From contig NW_015622542.1 of NCBI RefSeq assembly GCF_000835495.1, positions 5,664,485 through 5,728,484 on the forward strand: DNA of 64,000 nt, given 5' to 3'. The notes beneath the pieces were generated by a model that worked only from the letters and a program-made list of their open reading frames with translations, made no database searches and was not told the DNA's origin. Position 1 is the first letter of the stretch; every line of letters begins with the position of its first letter. Shown piece after piece: positions 1-10,045 of the stretch. This stretch comes from Cladophialophora immunda. Lineage: Eukaryota; Ascomycota; Eurotiomycetes; Chaetothyriales; Herpotrichiellaceae. A program made the translations under genes and the position numbers.

Positions 1-3000
1 ATGACGCCGACGCCAGCCTTACCAAGTCTGGGGAGAATGCCAATGAAGTGAGAAAGACGCTGTGGTGCTTGACCGTCTGATTACCATAAGCGCTCTTGGT
101 GTCCCAAATTCTGACCGTGCCATCCAGTGATGCTGACGCCAGGCGAGTTCCATCGGGTGAGAATGTAACCGAGCTGACTGAGCTGTTGTGGCCTTCGAAC
201 GTCTGTAGACACTCGTAACGCTTCGTATCCCAAATTTTGATCGTTCCATCAACCGTTCCTAAGACCATCTGGGTCCCTTCTGGCGAGAAGGCTATAGACA
301 ATGCTGGGAGTTTGTCCTTCAGTTGTCGGACGTGCTCACCACTGTCAACATTCCAGATGTTGATTATGCCATCGCGCGACGCAGACACCAGCAATTTTCC
401 GTCATGCGAAAAAGCCAGTGCGGAGACCACACCAATATGATGGCCCCTAAGTGTCTGCAAGCACTGGCCGCCGGTTGAATCCCAGATTTTGATCGTCCCA
501 TCGGATGCCGAAGCAAGTTTGGCTCCGTCAAATGAGAGAGCAGCAGAATAGAGCTGGGAATGATGCTCAAGAATCAGAACGCACATGCCGTTGCTCGTAT
601 TCCAGATCCTAACCGCATCGCCGTTTTGAAACGCCACGAAATGGCACCCATCAGGTGAGAATGCCACTCGATGGGCACGGGGTGTGTAAATCTTGTGAAT
701 CTTGAGAGTTTGTATGCACTTGCCGTTGTCAGCATCCCATCTCTTAATAGTGCCGTCATCTGATGCTGACGCTAGTAGTGCCGACTTTTTAGAGAAAGCC
801 ACGGCAGCAACGCCGCCACTATGTTCCGTTAATGTTTGAACACACTGTACGCGACCAAGGTCCCAAATCTTAATCGTGCCCTCGTCTGATGCTGATGCTA
901 ACTTTTCTCCGCCAGCTGAGAACGCCACTGCGTTCACACGTTCTGTGTGGCCCTCGAGCGTATGCAGGCACGCACTCCATTTGTCTCCTACTGGCGGCTT
1001 GATCTCAACATCTCGTGGCTCTTCAGTCCTGAAATGACGCCTAATCAGGCTTCCGCTTGGACTAAATGTGAGTGCAGAGTAATATGCCTGGAGAGGGCTG
1101 GTCTCTATTGCCTGCTTATTATACAGGATAAATCGTCGGGCGTCTGTACATAGCTCGGCAAGTTCGGAAGCACCGGGTCTCCCCTAATGAAGTTAGTGAG
1201 AACCATTAGGTATCTACATGATACTGGTATCTAGATCTTACCTGCGTGAGTGCCTCAAGTTTCTCCACTGAAAGAACTCCCTTTGACATGCTCTTGCAAA
1301 GACTCAGTGCCTCGAGCCAGTAGAGATATTTCTCCTTCACGAACAAATCTACCGAGCCTCCATCCTGCAGGTCGACGTTGCAATCTGTACACTCGGGAGA
1401 CTCCCACTCCCAGAGATGATCAACCCAGTACAGACAGGAATAGCGACATGCTGCCAGTGGGTCAGGATTTCGTCGTTGAACATGCTCAATCGGGTACCCT
1501 GGTCGGCCCAGGTCATAGACATCCCTTCGCAACATTCTGGACATGACTCGAAGCGATCTTGAGAAAATATGTTGGTGCATCTCTTTCATTCCATGGGAAA
1601 AGATCTCAGCGGAAGCCTTTTCGAGTAGATAATCTTTCGCTGACTGGTGCACAAAGTAGATGGTGTCGTTACGAATCGCAAGGAAAGAACCACATAGGCC
1701 AATCATCTCCTCCAAGGACTGCCGATCGTCGGACACACTCTCGAGTAGCTCTATAAGGGACGATAATTCGAACAGGGTGATCGGTTCGTATGTGGCTGAG
1801 ACCAAGGCAAGGATTCGCTTACAGAGTTCGGAGCCTTCTGATTCGGATATTTGTCTCATCATTCGTCCATAAAAGGAATCAAGTCCGGGTGGAAACATTT
1901 TCAAGCTCGTACGAACCAACGCCCGGGGGGTGTTCTGGAGCCTTTGACAAACCAAAGCGACCCAAAGGAAAGTGTCGTTTGCATTCAAGGATAGATACCC
2001 GAGTACTACGTCTCGAGTGTTGGCATCATACTTGAGCTGGCCCACTTTGTATTGAATATAGCCTCCGACGGCATCCGAAATAGATCGAGAATTCAGCTCC
2101 AGACGAACCCGCACTTTAGATTCAATCTCATCCAGACCCCGCTCGATTGAGGGCCAACGACGACTGGAGACAAGCCATTTGACATGAGGGGATATAGATG
2201 ACATCTTGACGATGAATCCTAACAGTTTTGGCAAGTCCGCGGCCGAGCATTCGTCCAGGGCGTCGACAATCAAGAAAGTTTTATTCAAATTGTGGTCCTG
2301 CAAGATGTCTCTGAATATATCGCACAAAGCAAACCACGCGTTCGAGTCCTCAAAGAGTGCTTTGCCTGAGTGCTCGTACTTGTTCCGAATATGCGATATT
2401 AGCGATGGCTGCTGACAGACAAGCATATATATCAGGCCTCTTGGGACGGCCGTGGCGTTGCTGACCTGAGAGTTAGCAGCCTCAAGAAAATAGAACGACA
2501 GAAGATCGGTTTTGTTCATCGACTCCTTCAGCTCGTCGATGATGCCGCAAAGTAGCATAGTCTTCCCTTTGCCAGGATCGCCCTCGATCCATAGCAGGCG
2601 CCTCTGTTCGCCACTGCGCCAATTTTGGAAGTCGGAATGTTCGATGATCCAGCGGTACGAGCCTTTTAATAAGCCGCCCCTTTTGTCCTCGATATCCTGC
2701 TTATGATCAATGGGATCTATAAGACGAATGTCCTTGATGCAATCTTTCAACTTGTCAATTTCTTTCCGGAGCCGTTCGAACGCCGCCACTCTCCCTTCGC
2801 CATACTCGAGAGGCATTTCCACATCAAAAATGCCAAGCAATGAGTAGGCTAGGTCCTCTTCCTTCGTGGTATCACGGGACTCCTTCCACCGCATTCGATC
2901 GTTGACGCTGAACTGATATAATGGCTTCCCTCTTAACGCCGTCACTGGGATTGCCGTAATTTCGTGAATCTGCCGCTCCAGGGAACGCATATCACCTAGG

Positions 3001-3467
3001 CGATGGGCATCTCTCGAAAAGAATTCAATTGATGTGGGCGCGAGGAGCTCCGGAAGTGTCCAGCCGCGGGTGAACCATCTGCTTTCTTGGAATGCTTGTT
3101 CCCAGGGAGCTTGTGTGTCGTGAAACGAGACATCGGAAAGGTAGACGTAGCACTTCGTGGAGCGCTGATACCAACGGAACATAGACGAGATGGCTTTCTG
3201 AAGTTCGGCAAAGATTTTCTTGTTGATGCAGCATGTATCTATCCAGGAGTATCGAAGGCCATCCGCCGCAGCCCTATTCGAGCAAAAGGCGATCTTCTCC
3301 CAACCAGCCTTACGTTTGCCCGACCCATCTTCCGCATCTTGAAAGCTGACCTCCTCTTCGTTGTCTTCAAACCAAGTGTGGGAGAGGATTGCGTAGGGAG
3401 GGACGTCTTTGTCGGTGAATTCGCGAAGGATGAGGTCGCCATCGGGTTGGCGCTCTAAGAGACGCAT
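1..3467 (-). CDS. HET-NACHT-WD40 NLR protein (HNWD/HET-E type), 3' end outside window
   Basis: A STAND/NLR protein of the family that controls heterokaryon incompatibility and non-self recognition. Exon 1 (3467-1242, 742 codons) starts MRLLERQPDG, typical of HET-E relatives. It has a HET domain (YAILSHTW near residue 25, YSWIDTCCIN near 73, TLPELLAP near 137) and a NACHT NTPase with Walker A GDPGKGKT (296-303) and Walker B FLIVDALDEC (398-407). An intron at 1241-1184 (GTAAGA...CATTAG, branch CACTAAC) joins in phase 0 to exon 2 (1183-1). Exon 2 stays open to the window edge and encodes at least seven WD40 repeats plus part of an eighth, most ending in IWD or IWN. The repeats differ clearly from each other, unlike the near-identical repeats of recently amplified HNWD alleles. 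At least 1,136 residues are visible. The domain call is firm; an incompatibility role is inferred from the family. Confidence 0.93.
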
Positions 3468-4470
3468 CGCAAGACACGGGGAGGGCGTCCCTTAAATTCT
3501 TGGTCAGATGACGTTCGAGCGACTCGTCAAGAATATCAGCGCAGAATCTATTCGCAAGCGTCCGTGGAGAGACGTGGTGGTTATGTTAAGTCTGCGCCGG
3601 TGAGGCTGCAGTCGCGAGGCATCTTCTTGGCGCAGGCTCACCCAGTTGGATGGCGAAAGACTAGGCCTGACGCGATTCGACACTTCGGGCGGCCCGTTGT
3701 ATGGATAGTCTCGCCGAGTTTGCATTACGCATCCTGGGATAGGTCTTCTTACCTGGTTAATGGTTAGACACCTCATTTGGGAATCTTGCGGAGCTGCTTT
3801 GAAGCTTGTCGGCGCACTGCCAGAAATTAGGCCCATAAGGGCCGTTACGCGTGTCGCGACAATGGAAGTGCGTGAGAATACAGACGAGATCGCTGGGGCA
3901 GCTGTTGACTGGTGGTTTATGTCAAGTTCGGCAGTCACAGAGGCCATCAGGGCAGTGCAAGCGAAGGCGCCTGAGCAGAGGATGCATGTAAGGACGATGA
4001 CAGGGTACGGAGTACAAGTGGGCGAATCAGGTCTCCACAAAAGCTGCGAGGGCGACTAACCGAAATGGGCACGCCGAGAAAGGATGCTGCGACTCCCATC
4101 TTTTGAGTATTTTCCGTTGGCATAAGATCTGGCCATCGACCCCAGGGAGATCCAAGTGCCAGGAACACTGAAGAAAGTAAGTGTTTTGATCAACCAATAT
4201 CTCCTAGGATACGCTACACCGTAACAGCTTGAATTAATGCAACTAGTTGGAGGCTTTGGCATGTCCAGATGGGTCCGAAGGGTACGGGAAATATCTCAGT
4301 ATACGTGGCATGCGTTAGGGTTGTATGAGAGAACTTGCATTGCGATCCATCAGCTCCAAATACTCCCTCCGTGTCCAATCGGTAAGCTTTTCCTCTTCGC
4401 CCTCACGGAATCTATTCATAACCAGAGCTCTTAGAGCCAAAAAATGATTACCTGGCCGGCACAGTTGCAC
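3468..4470. other. Intergenic, no supported gene
   Basis: About 1 kb between the NLR start and the permease stop. A minus-strand open frame around 3504-4040 encodes a hydrophobic stretch but lacks an ATG for its N-terminal part and matches no family I recognise. It may be a relic of a membrane-protein gene. Nothing else stands out. Confidence 0.5.
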
Positions 4471-6123
4471 TCAAAGAGTGTAGATGAAGTCGGGACGTTT
4501 GTCGCCCATGAGCCAAATTTGTTCGCTGGTCATGCCATCGTGCATACGATCCCGCTTGCCGCTCAGGCGCTTCGAGTTTTCAATCCTGAGCATGACGCGG
4601 GTGAAGGCGGTTCCACCAAACAGACACACCACCAAGAACCCGAGGACTACGCCGTGGCCGGTCCAGAAGCGGGGGGCTTGTCGCGTGATATAGATGTTGG
4701 AACTGACCACGCCGCTGATGTTGCCCACCCCAACGGCGATGCCAATAACTATCCCGCGTTTGTAGACGCCTTCGGTGTTATTGCTGGCCCATGAGAGCGA
4801 GTTGGGGATATTTGGGTATATCCCGATCGCTGCCAAAAATGTCCCGGCATATTGGACATGCGGATTGTCCGTGGACAACAACATGACGAAGCCCACAATG
4901 CCAATGGCAGATGAAACCATACTGCAATATCCCCGCTGGCGGGTGCGATCGGCGATATAACCAATAGTAATAGTCGCAATGGCTGCTCCCGCGTAAGGTG
5001 GGACTGATAGAAGTTGCGCATGAGTTCCCTCGTAGCCCAAACCGCGCAGGATGGTGGGAAGGAAGAGGGAAAAGGCGTAGAGAGCACAATCACAGCCCAT
5101 GTAAATGACTGCGTATGACCAGGTCTTCCAATCTCTTACCGCGGCGTAGAAGTGTCGCTTGTCGTACTGCTCTTGGTTGCTAGCTTGTCTATCCGCGGCG
5201 AGACGTCGACGCATTCGGATCCGTTCATCGGGCGTCAGAAAACGGGCTGTCTCTGGCCAGTCGAATACCATGACCCAGCAGAAACCACCGACAACCATCG
5301 TCCCTAGACCTTCGAGGATAAATATCCACGCCCAACCGGGCTTACCGCCGACACCATCCATTTGTGCAATGGCCGCAGCTAGCAGGCCCCCAAAAGAGCC
5401 CGCGAGAGCCGCGGCAGAGAAGAAGATGGCGGCTCGCAAGCCGAGTTCGCTCCTTTTATACCAGCAAGAAAGGTAATAGTTGACTCCTGGAAACAAACCC
5501 GCCTCGGCCAGACCGAGGAAGATTCGACAAGCCAGCAGACCGGAGTAGTTGTGGACAAGACCCATGCAAGTCATCACCAGCCCCCAGGAGACGATGATAC
5601 CGGTGAAGAAGACTCGAGGTGTCAGTCGCCTCAGAAGGACATTTGTCGCCGGCTCGGCCAGAGCATACGTAACCTGGGGACACATTGTATTAGCCCATTC
5701 TGTCATGAGACTTTTAGGTAGGGAAGAACCGGTGAAATCCACTTACGAAGAAAACAGTAAGCGCAGTGTTGTAGTCGCCCCCATCCATATGTAGATCTTC
5801 CTCCAACCCCGCGAGACGAGCATTGCCGACGTTTGATCGATCCAGAAAAGAAAGCAGGTAGAGCAAGCCAAGCCATGGGATGAGCCAAAGATCAACTTTC
5901 CATAGAAGAGCCCGGTCCTGCAAGAAGATAGGCATGAGAGTCGGACAGTTTGTGGGGGGCTGGCAGAACATACAATTTCAGCCTTTTCAGCCTCAGTTTT
6001 GCCTGCGTCGAGATCTGGAAGGTCGGCGACATCGTCGAATCGCTCGATATGCACCTCTTGTTCCTTCTCCATGAGTGTGTGTGGAACAACGTCAAGACTG
6101 ACCACTTTGTGAGCTTCTTGCAT
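4471..6123 (-). CDS. MFS anion:cation symporter (allantoate permease Dal5/Tna1 type)
   Basis: A 12-helix major facilitator of the ACS family, which imports organic anions such as allantoate, nicotinate, pantothenate or other carboxylates across the plasma membrane. Exons: 6123-5974, 5917-5747 and 5673-4471, giving about 507 residues, normal for the family. Intron 1 is GTATGT...TTGCAG and intron 2 is GTAAGT...CCCCAG. Exon 2 encodes the family signature of helix 1, WLIPWLGLLYLLSFLDRSNV, and a dYNTALTVFF segment. Exon 3 has ACRIFLGLAEAGLFPGVNYY and the cytoplasmic WPETARFLTPDE loop. A second ATG at 6072 is an alternative start with a good context. It is the first gene of the proposed peroxisomal catabolic cluster, and three CGGACCG palindromes lie 300-440 bp upstream. 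The substrate cannot be read from sequence; an organic acid is likely. Confidence 0.9.
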
Positions 6124-6426
6124 ATTGGAGGAATGAATCAGGAGACTTTCTTAGGGCAAGAGCAGAAAACCAACCTTTCGTATCTGGGGAATGGAGACTT
6201 TATTATATGTCCTTAGCAAGGGGGCGTCTGAGGATAGTGTAGCCGTGCTCGCCCTGGGGCCCCGACCTTGGCCATGCCTATGAAGAATCCCCGCTTCCCT
6301 CCGCGAAATGAAGGTTAGTCGTAGGCACCAGATTGTGAAGGAACGACCTCTCTAGATAGGGTCGGATCGAGGAATTGCCTCAAAGTGGTTAGCAGGACCG
6401 TTTGATTGGTCAAGGCTTCGGGGAAG

Positions 6427-6433
6427 CGGACCG
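6427..6433. promoter_or_regulatory. Candidate Zn2Cys6 site CGGACCG
   Basis: Palindrome CGG-A-CCG in context AAGCGGACCGCAT, about 304 bp upstream of the permease ATG. Inverted CGG triplets are classical half-sites for Zn2Cys6 regulators. Confidence 0.5.
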
Positions 6434-6534
6434 CATACCGCGTGGACACGGTCTCTGCGGACCCCGTCAGTTTCTCGTCGAGGTCTGATGGCTCAATAAT
6501 TGTTAAGAGTCTAGAATTTTCTTGTTTATCTGCA

Positions 6535-6558
6535 ATAGCGGACCGTATAGCGGACCGT
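6535..6558. promoter_or_regulatory. Tandem 12-bp repeat ATAGCGGACCGT x2
   Basis: Two exact head-to-tail copies of ATAGCGGACCGT, each containing the palindrome CGGACCG, about 415-435 bp upstream of the permease ATG. The 11-mer ATAGCGGACCG recurs in inverted orientation in the MDR/ligase divergent promoter at 9763-9773. Confidence 0.6.
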
Positions 6559-6845
6559 CAAAGAACAGCTCTGATTCGCCCGGAGTGGTCCCTTCCCCGG
6601 CTGGAACTAAGACAATTGAACCCAACTTCGACTTCCATAGAAGCCACGGTATAGAGCTGCTTAGAGTCTGGAGTTCAGGTCTAAACTATAGCATATAGGG
6701 TATGACCTAATGTCGGAGAGAGTAGACTATACTACAGAGGGGAGAAGTTGATGTAACCCCGGTAAAAATGCCATTCCACTCCTAGTTCGCTCTCTCAAGG
6801 CGCTTGAGCATTGTGCAGTGGGCAGAAGTATAACCAAAAGCAGCG

Positions 6846-7756
6846 TTACAACTTCGAGGGCTTCCAGCAAGGAGTCCGCTTTTCTTTGAAAGCAGCCAGG
6901 CCTTCTCTGAAATTCTCACCCTCCTTAAGCTTGGGGTACAAGGTTCTATGGATACCCTGGAAGGCCACTTCCACATCGGCAGCCTTCCACGCCTCCCTCA
7001 AAGCTGCCCTAGTCACAATAATTGCATCTGGCGATAGTGAAGCAATCTCTCCAGCAACTTCCAGTGCCTCTGAGATGAGTGAGTCGCCACTCTTGGATAT
7101 CCTGTTAACCAGTCCATACGCAAGCGCTTCCTGTGCACTGATGGACCGGCCGCTGAGAGCTATATAACTTGCAACATGTAACCCGGCACTGCGTACGAGT
7201 CGGGGTAGACCACCACTGTAGGCGTACTGCCCTACTTTGGGTTCTGGAAGGCCGAAGGAGGCTGTTGGAGAAGCCACTACAACATCGCTGGTGGTTGTGT
7301 CAGCGTCGAGGAAATACATTATTACAGGATGTGGACATACCAATTGAGAGCGATCTCCCAGCCACCTCCCAACGCGAAACCGTTGACCGCTGCAATGATG
7401 GGCTTCCGCCCAGCGCGCCGGCTTATGCCAGCGAACCCAGACTGTGGATGGGCGTGACCTTCATGCTCTTCGTGTGAGGAGGATCCGGTTTTATCTTTCA
7501 CCTCCAACATCTCGATAAGATCGGAGCCCGCACAGAATGACTTGCTGCCGGCGCCCGTGACGATTGCCACCCGGAGTTCGGACTCGTCTTCAAACCAGTT
7601 CATCAGAGCGTCCATTTCCCAGTGCAGTCTGTAGGTGATTGAGTTCATTTGCGCGGGCCGCTTGATTGTGGCTAACATGACATATTGCGTTGGAAAGCTG
7701 ACAATGTATCCATCGCTTTCAGGATGGGGGCTTTGGAATGTCGACGTGGTCGTCAT
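6846..7756 (-). CDS. Peroxisomal enoyl-CoA hydratase/isomerase family protein
   Basis: A crotonase-fold enzyme, likely hydrating an enoyl-CoA during beta-oxidation or side-chain shortening. Exons 7756-7341 and 7287-6846 give 285 residues. The 53-bp intron (GTATGT...ACCAG) restores the expected GGGWEIALNCDVVVAS segment. The oxyanion-hole region FCAGSDL and ALGGGWE are present. Both hydratase glutamates appear conserved: E134 in GGGWE and E154 in FGLPEP. The C-terminus is PSKL, a canonical PTS1 signal, so the enzyme should act in the peroxisome matrix. It lies in tandem with the permease and the MDR gene, near the CoA ligase. A CGGTCCG palindrome sits 212 bp upstream of the ATG. Hydratase versus hydratase-lyase or isomerase cannot be settled from sequence alone. 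Confidence 0.9.
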
Positions 7757-8232
7757 GATTTCGAGTGCTCGCTGTCTCCCCGGACGATCGCTGTGCCAAC
7801 AATCTGGCTCGCTCTGAAAGACAAAAAGCTATGAATATGAAGCACAACGATAGTTCAAGGCGTAAATCTCTCTAAATAGCCTAGTCATGTTGGTGAAGGC
7901 ATCACGGGATCTCTGCAAGGGTCTGGTACCCATTAGATCACTCCGAAGTCTGGAGCCGCGCGGATGGCGGTCCGGCGTGGGAACAAGGCCGGCACAGAAG
8001 CGACTTGTGTGCTCAGATATGAACAGAGACATGATAAACGTCCAAAAGAGTGTCTCAATACTTTTCCTTTGAGCAAAAAGACGGAGTTCTCCCCCAATCA
8101 CTAGCGAAGATTAGGTACTATATTAGATCCAGTAACTATCAGAATGCTCTTCTGGTTCTAACTTATCCAACGAATATTGACTAGACGTAAAGTTGATAAT
8201 TTTTACATTTCCATGAATTTGTGGTGACCCGT
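7757..8232. other. Crotonase promoter / MDR 3' region
   Basis: About 475 bp with no supported gene. It contains one CGGTCCG palindrome and AT-rich DNA around 8105-8220. Confidence 0.6.
7968..7974. promoter_or_regulatory. Candidate Zn2Cys6 site CGGTCCG
   Basis: Palindrome CGG-T-CCG, 212 bp upstream of the crotonase ATG. It is the same 7-mer as in the other two promoters of the cluster. Confidence 0.5.
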
Positions 8233-9365
8233 TCAAAGCTTGGACATCGTCTCTTTGACATCAAAAGAGACCACGAGTTTGCCAAAGTGAGCTCCCGTTC
8301 TCATATCATGGAACAACTCTTCGATTCGCTCCAAGTCGAGTCCCCTCACCACCTTGGAAATGACTGGCCTGATGCGCTTCTCGTTGATGGCTCGTGTCAT
8401 GTCCTCGAACTCCTTCCTCGATCCGACCGTGGTGCCTCTGATTTCCATGTTCCTGAGGACAGCCGACATTGGAAACGATATTTTCGGGCCAAGGGTCATC
8501 CCATATACCACCAGCACACCTCCTGGCTGGGATGATGTTAGTGGCTTGCCACACCTCGGTCGACCACAGTAGAGGACAAACGTACCTTCAAGAGTTTAAT
8601 CGCGCTGTCCACGATATTGCCACCGGCACCGTCAATAACAGCGTCCAGTCGCATCCCTCCCGTGAGTACTAACAATTTCGACTCCCAACCAGTTTCTCTG
8701 TAGATGACACCTCCCACGGCGCCCCGTGTCTTCGCAGCCTCTATCTTTTCGAGGCTTCCACTGGTGACAAAAACCTCTGTCCCCACTGTGCGAGCGAATT
8801 CTAGTGCCATCAAGGCGACGCCGCCACCTATCCCGGTGACCAATATCTTCTTACCTAAACCGACATGTTGGGTGCACTTGGTCATGACGGCTCTCCACGC
8901 AGTCAGGCCCGTAAGGGGGAGCGCCGCACATTCCACGTTGCTCAGATGGGTCGGTGCCACCTCGAGCGCATCCTGATCGACGACCATGTATTCCTGCAAC
9001 GTGCCGTTCTGATTTCTTGACGTGCCGCCGAGAATGCTAAACTTGTCCTCAGGTCCCAGAGGATCTGCGTGCCAGCCAGCTGCAGGACATACGATCACTC
9101 TCTTGTTCAGCCACTTTGCTTCCGCATCTGGCCCTAGCACTATGACTGTGCCGCACCCATCCGCGAAGAGTGGCACGCCGAAGGCAATGTCTGGGTAAAG
9201 GTTCTGTCGGATGAAGTGGTCGCGGTGATTGATTCCAGCGGCGTGCATCTTCAGTAACACTTGTTTGCCTTCGGGTCTAGGCCGTGGCACTTCATCAAGG
9301 CGTAGTGGGAAGTATATAGAGCCTTGTTCTCCTTCGACAGGTGAAATCGATACGGCCTTGGGCAT
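8233..9365 (-). CDS. Peroxisomal zinc-free MDR oxidoreductase (quinone-reductase/enoyl-reductase-like)
   Basis: A medium-chain dehydrogenase/reductase using NAD(P)H. Exons 9365-8586 and 8526-8233 give 357 residues. The intron (GTACGT...ATCCCAG) rebuilds the family sequence LLKPGGVLVVYG. The true start is the ATG at 9365 (MPKAVSISPVEG); the frame upstream offers only a TTG. The GroES-like N-terminal half contains AAGINHRD. The position of the catalytic-zinc GHE motif reads ADGCG instead, so catalytic zinc is probably absent, as in quinone reductases and enoyl reductases. The Rossmann motif VTGIGGGVALMA is near residue 176. The C-terminus is MSKL, a clear PTS1. The gene is divergent to the CoA ligase across a shared 680-bp promoter. 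Its substrate is unknown; reduction or oxidation of a CoA thioester or aldehyde in the same pathway is an inference. Confidence 0.87.
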
Positions 9366-10045
9366 CTTCTGGTTCTGTACGCCTCTCTGTCTCGTTTTCG
9401 ATGATATCGGGGACAAACTGGTGCTGATAAGGCCGCCAGGTCAGGGGTTTAAAATATGTAGGTGCTGGTATGTTGCGAAGGGTTATTGATTGTCAGGGCT
9501 CAACGCTTAAACTTTGGGCCTGGAGATGAATTGTGTCCAAAGAGTATTTGTATGAGGATCGCGATAGCAGAGAAGTCAACGATGGGCTTACTACGGGCTG
9601 CTGGCATCGATACTTGCAATCATAGCAGAGTAAACATCCCTGGCGCGGGCAAAGGAGCATTCGTGATGTCTACCGCATCTGTCGGAGAAGGCCCCACAGC
9701 CATGTCTGACCATATCGGATGAATCCACTCCATTGGGGGAACCTCACTCATCCATTCAGGAGCGGTCCGCTATCCGCTGGGCAACAAGACTGGCCCCCGG
9801 TTATTGCGGACGACACAGCGGAATGCACTGGGAATCCAACGACGGGACAGCCACGGACGGGTCGGGGTTGGACCGTGCGTGGGAAATGCTCCTCTGGACA
9901 CTCCACAGCCTTGAACGAGCATGGTAGCACATGAGCTTGCTCTTGGACAGCCATAATGCGGCAGCTCAGAGGTGTTTCCTTTCGATAAGATGCCACCCGG
10001 TCATTGTTCTCAGTCTCTTCCGTAGTTCAACAAGTCACCGCCGTC
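9366..10045. other. Bidirectional promoter between MDR and CoA-ligase genes
   Basis: 680 bp between divergent ATGs. It contains the CGGTCCG palindrome at 9763 and further CGG/CCG triplets nearby (ATCCGC at 9773, TGCGGA and AGCGGA around 9806-9822). No gene is supported. Confidence 0.6.
9763..9773 (-). promoter_or_regulatory. Candidate Zn2Cys6 site, ATAGCGGACCG on minus strand
   Basis: On the minus strand this reads ATAGCGGACCG, identical over 11 bp to both tandem copies at 6535 and 6547. It lies 283 bp from the ligase ATG and about 400 bp from the MDR ATG, so it could serve both genes. Confidence 0.55.

Larger units (their letters stand above)
6124..6845. other. Permease promoter / crotonase 3' region
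   Basis: About 720 bp between the permease ATG and the crotonase stop, both minus-strand. It holds three CGGACCG palindromes, two of them in an exact tandem 12-bp repeat. No gene is supported. Confidence 0.6.

Noticed and set aside
3504..4040. 178-codon minus-strand frame with a hydrophobic stretch
   Set aside because: Its first codon is TTG, no family is recognised and possible splice partners give no coherent protein. Kept only as a possible relic.
10004..10045. N-terminal extension of the CoA ligase
   Set aside because: The frame there begins with TTG. The ATG at 10046 gives the usual fungal 4CL-like start.
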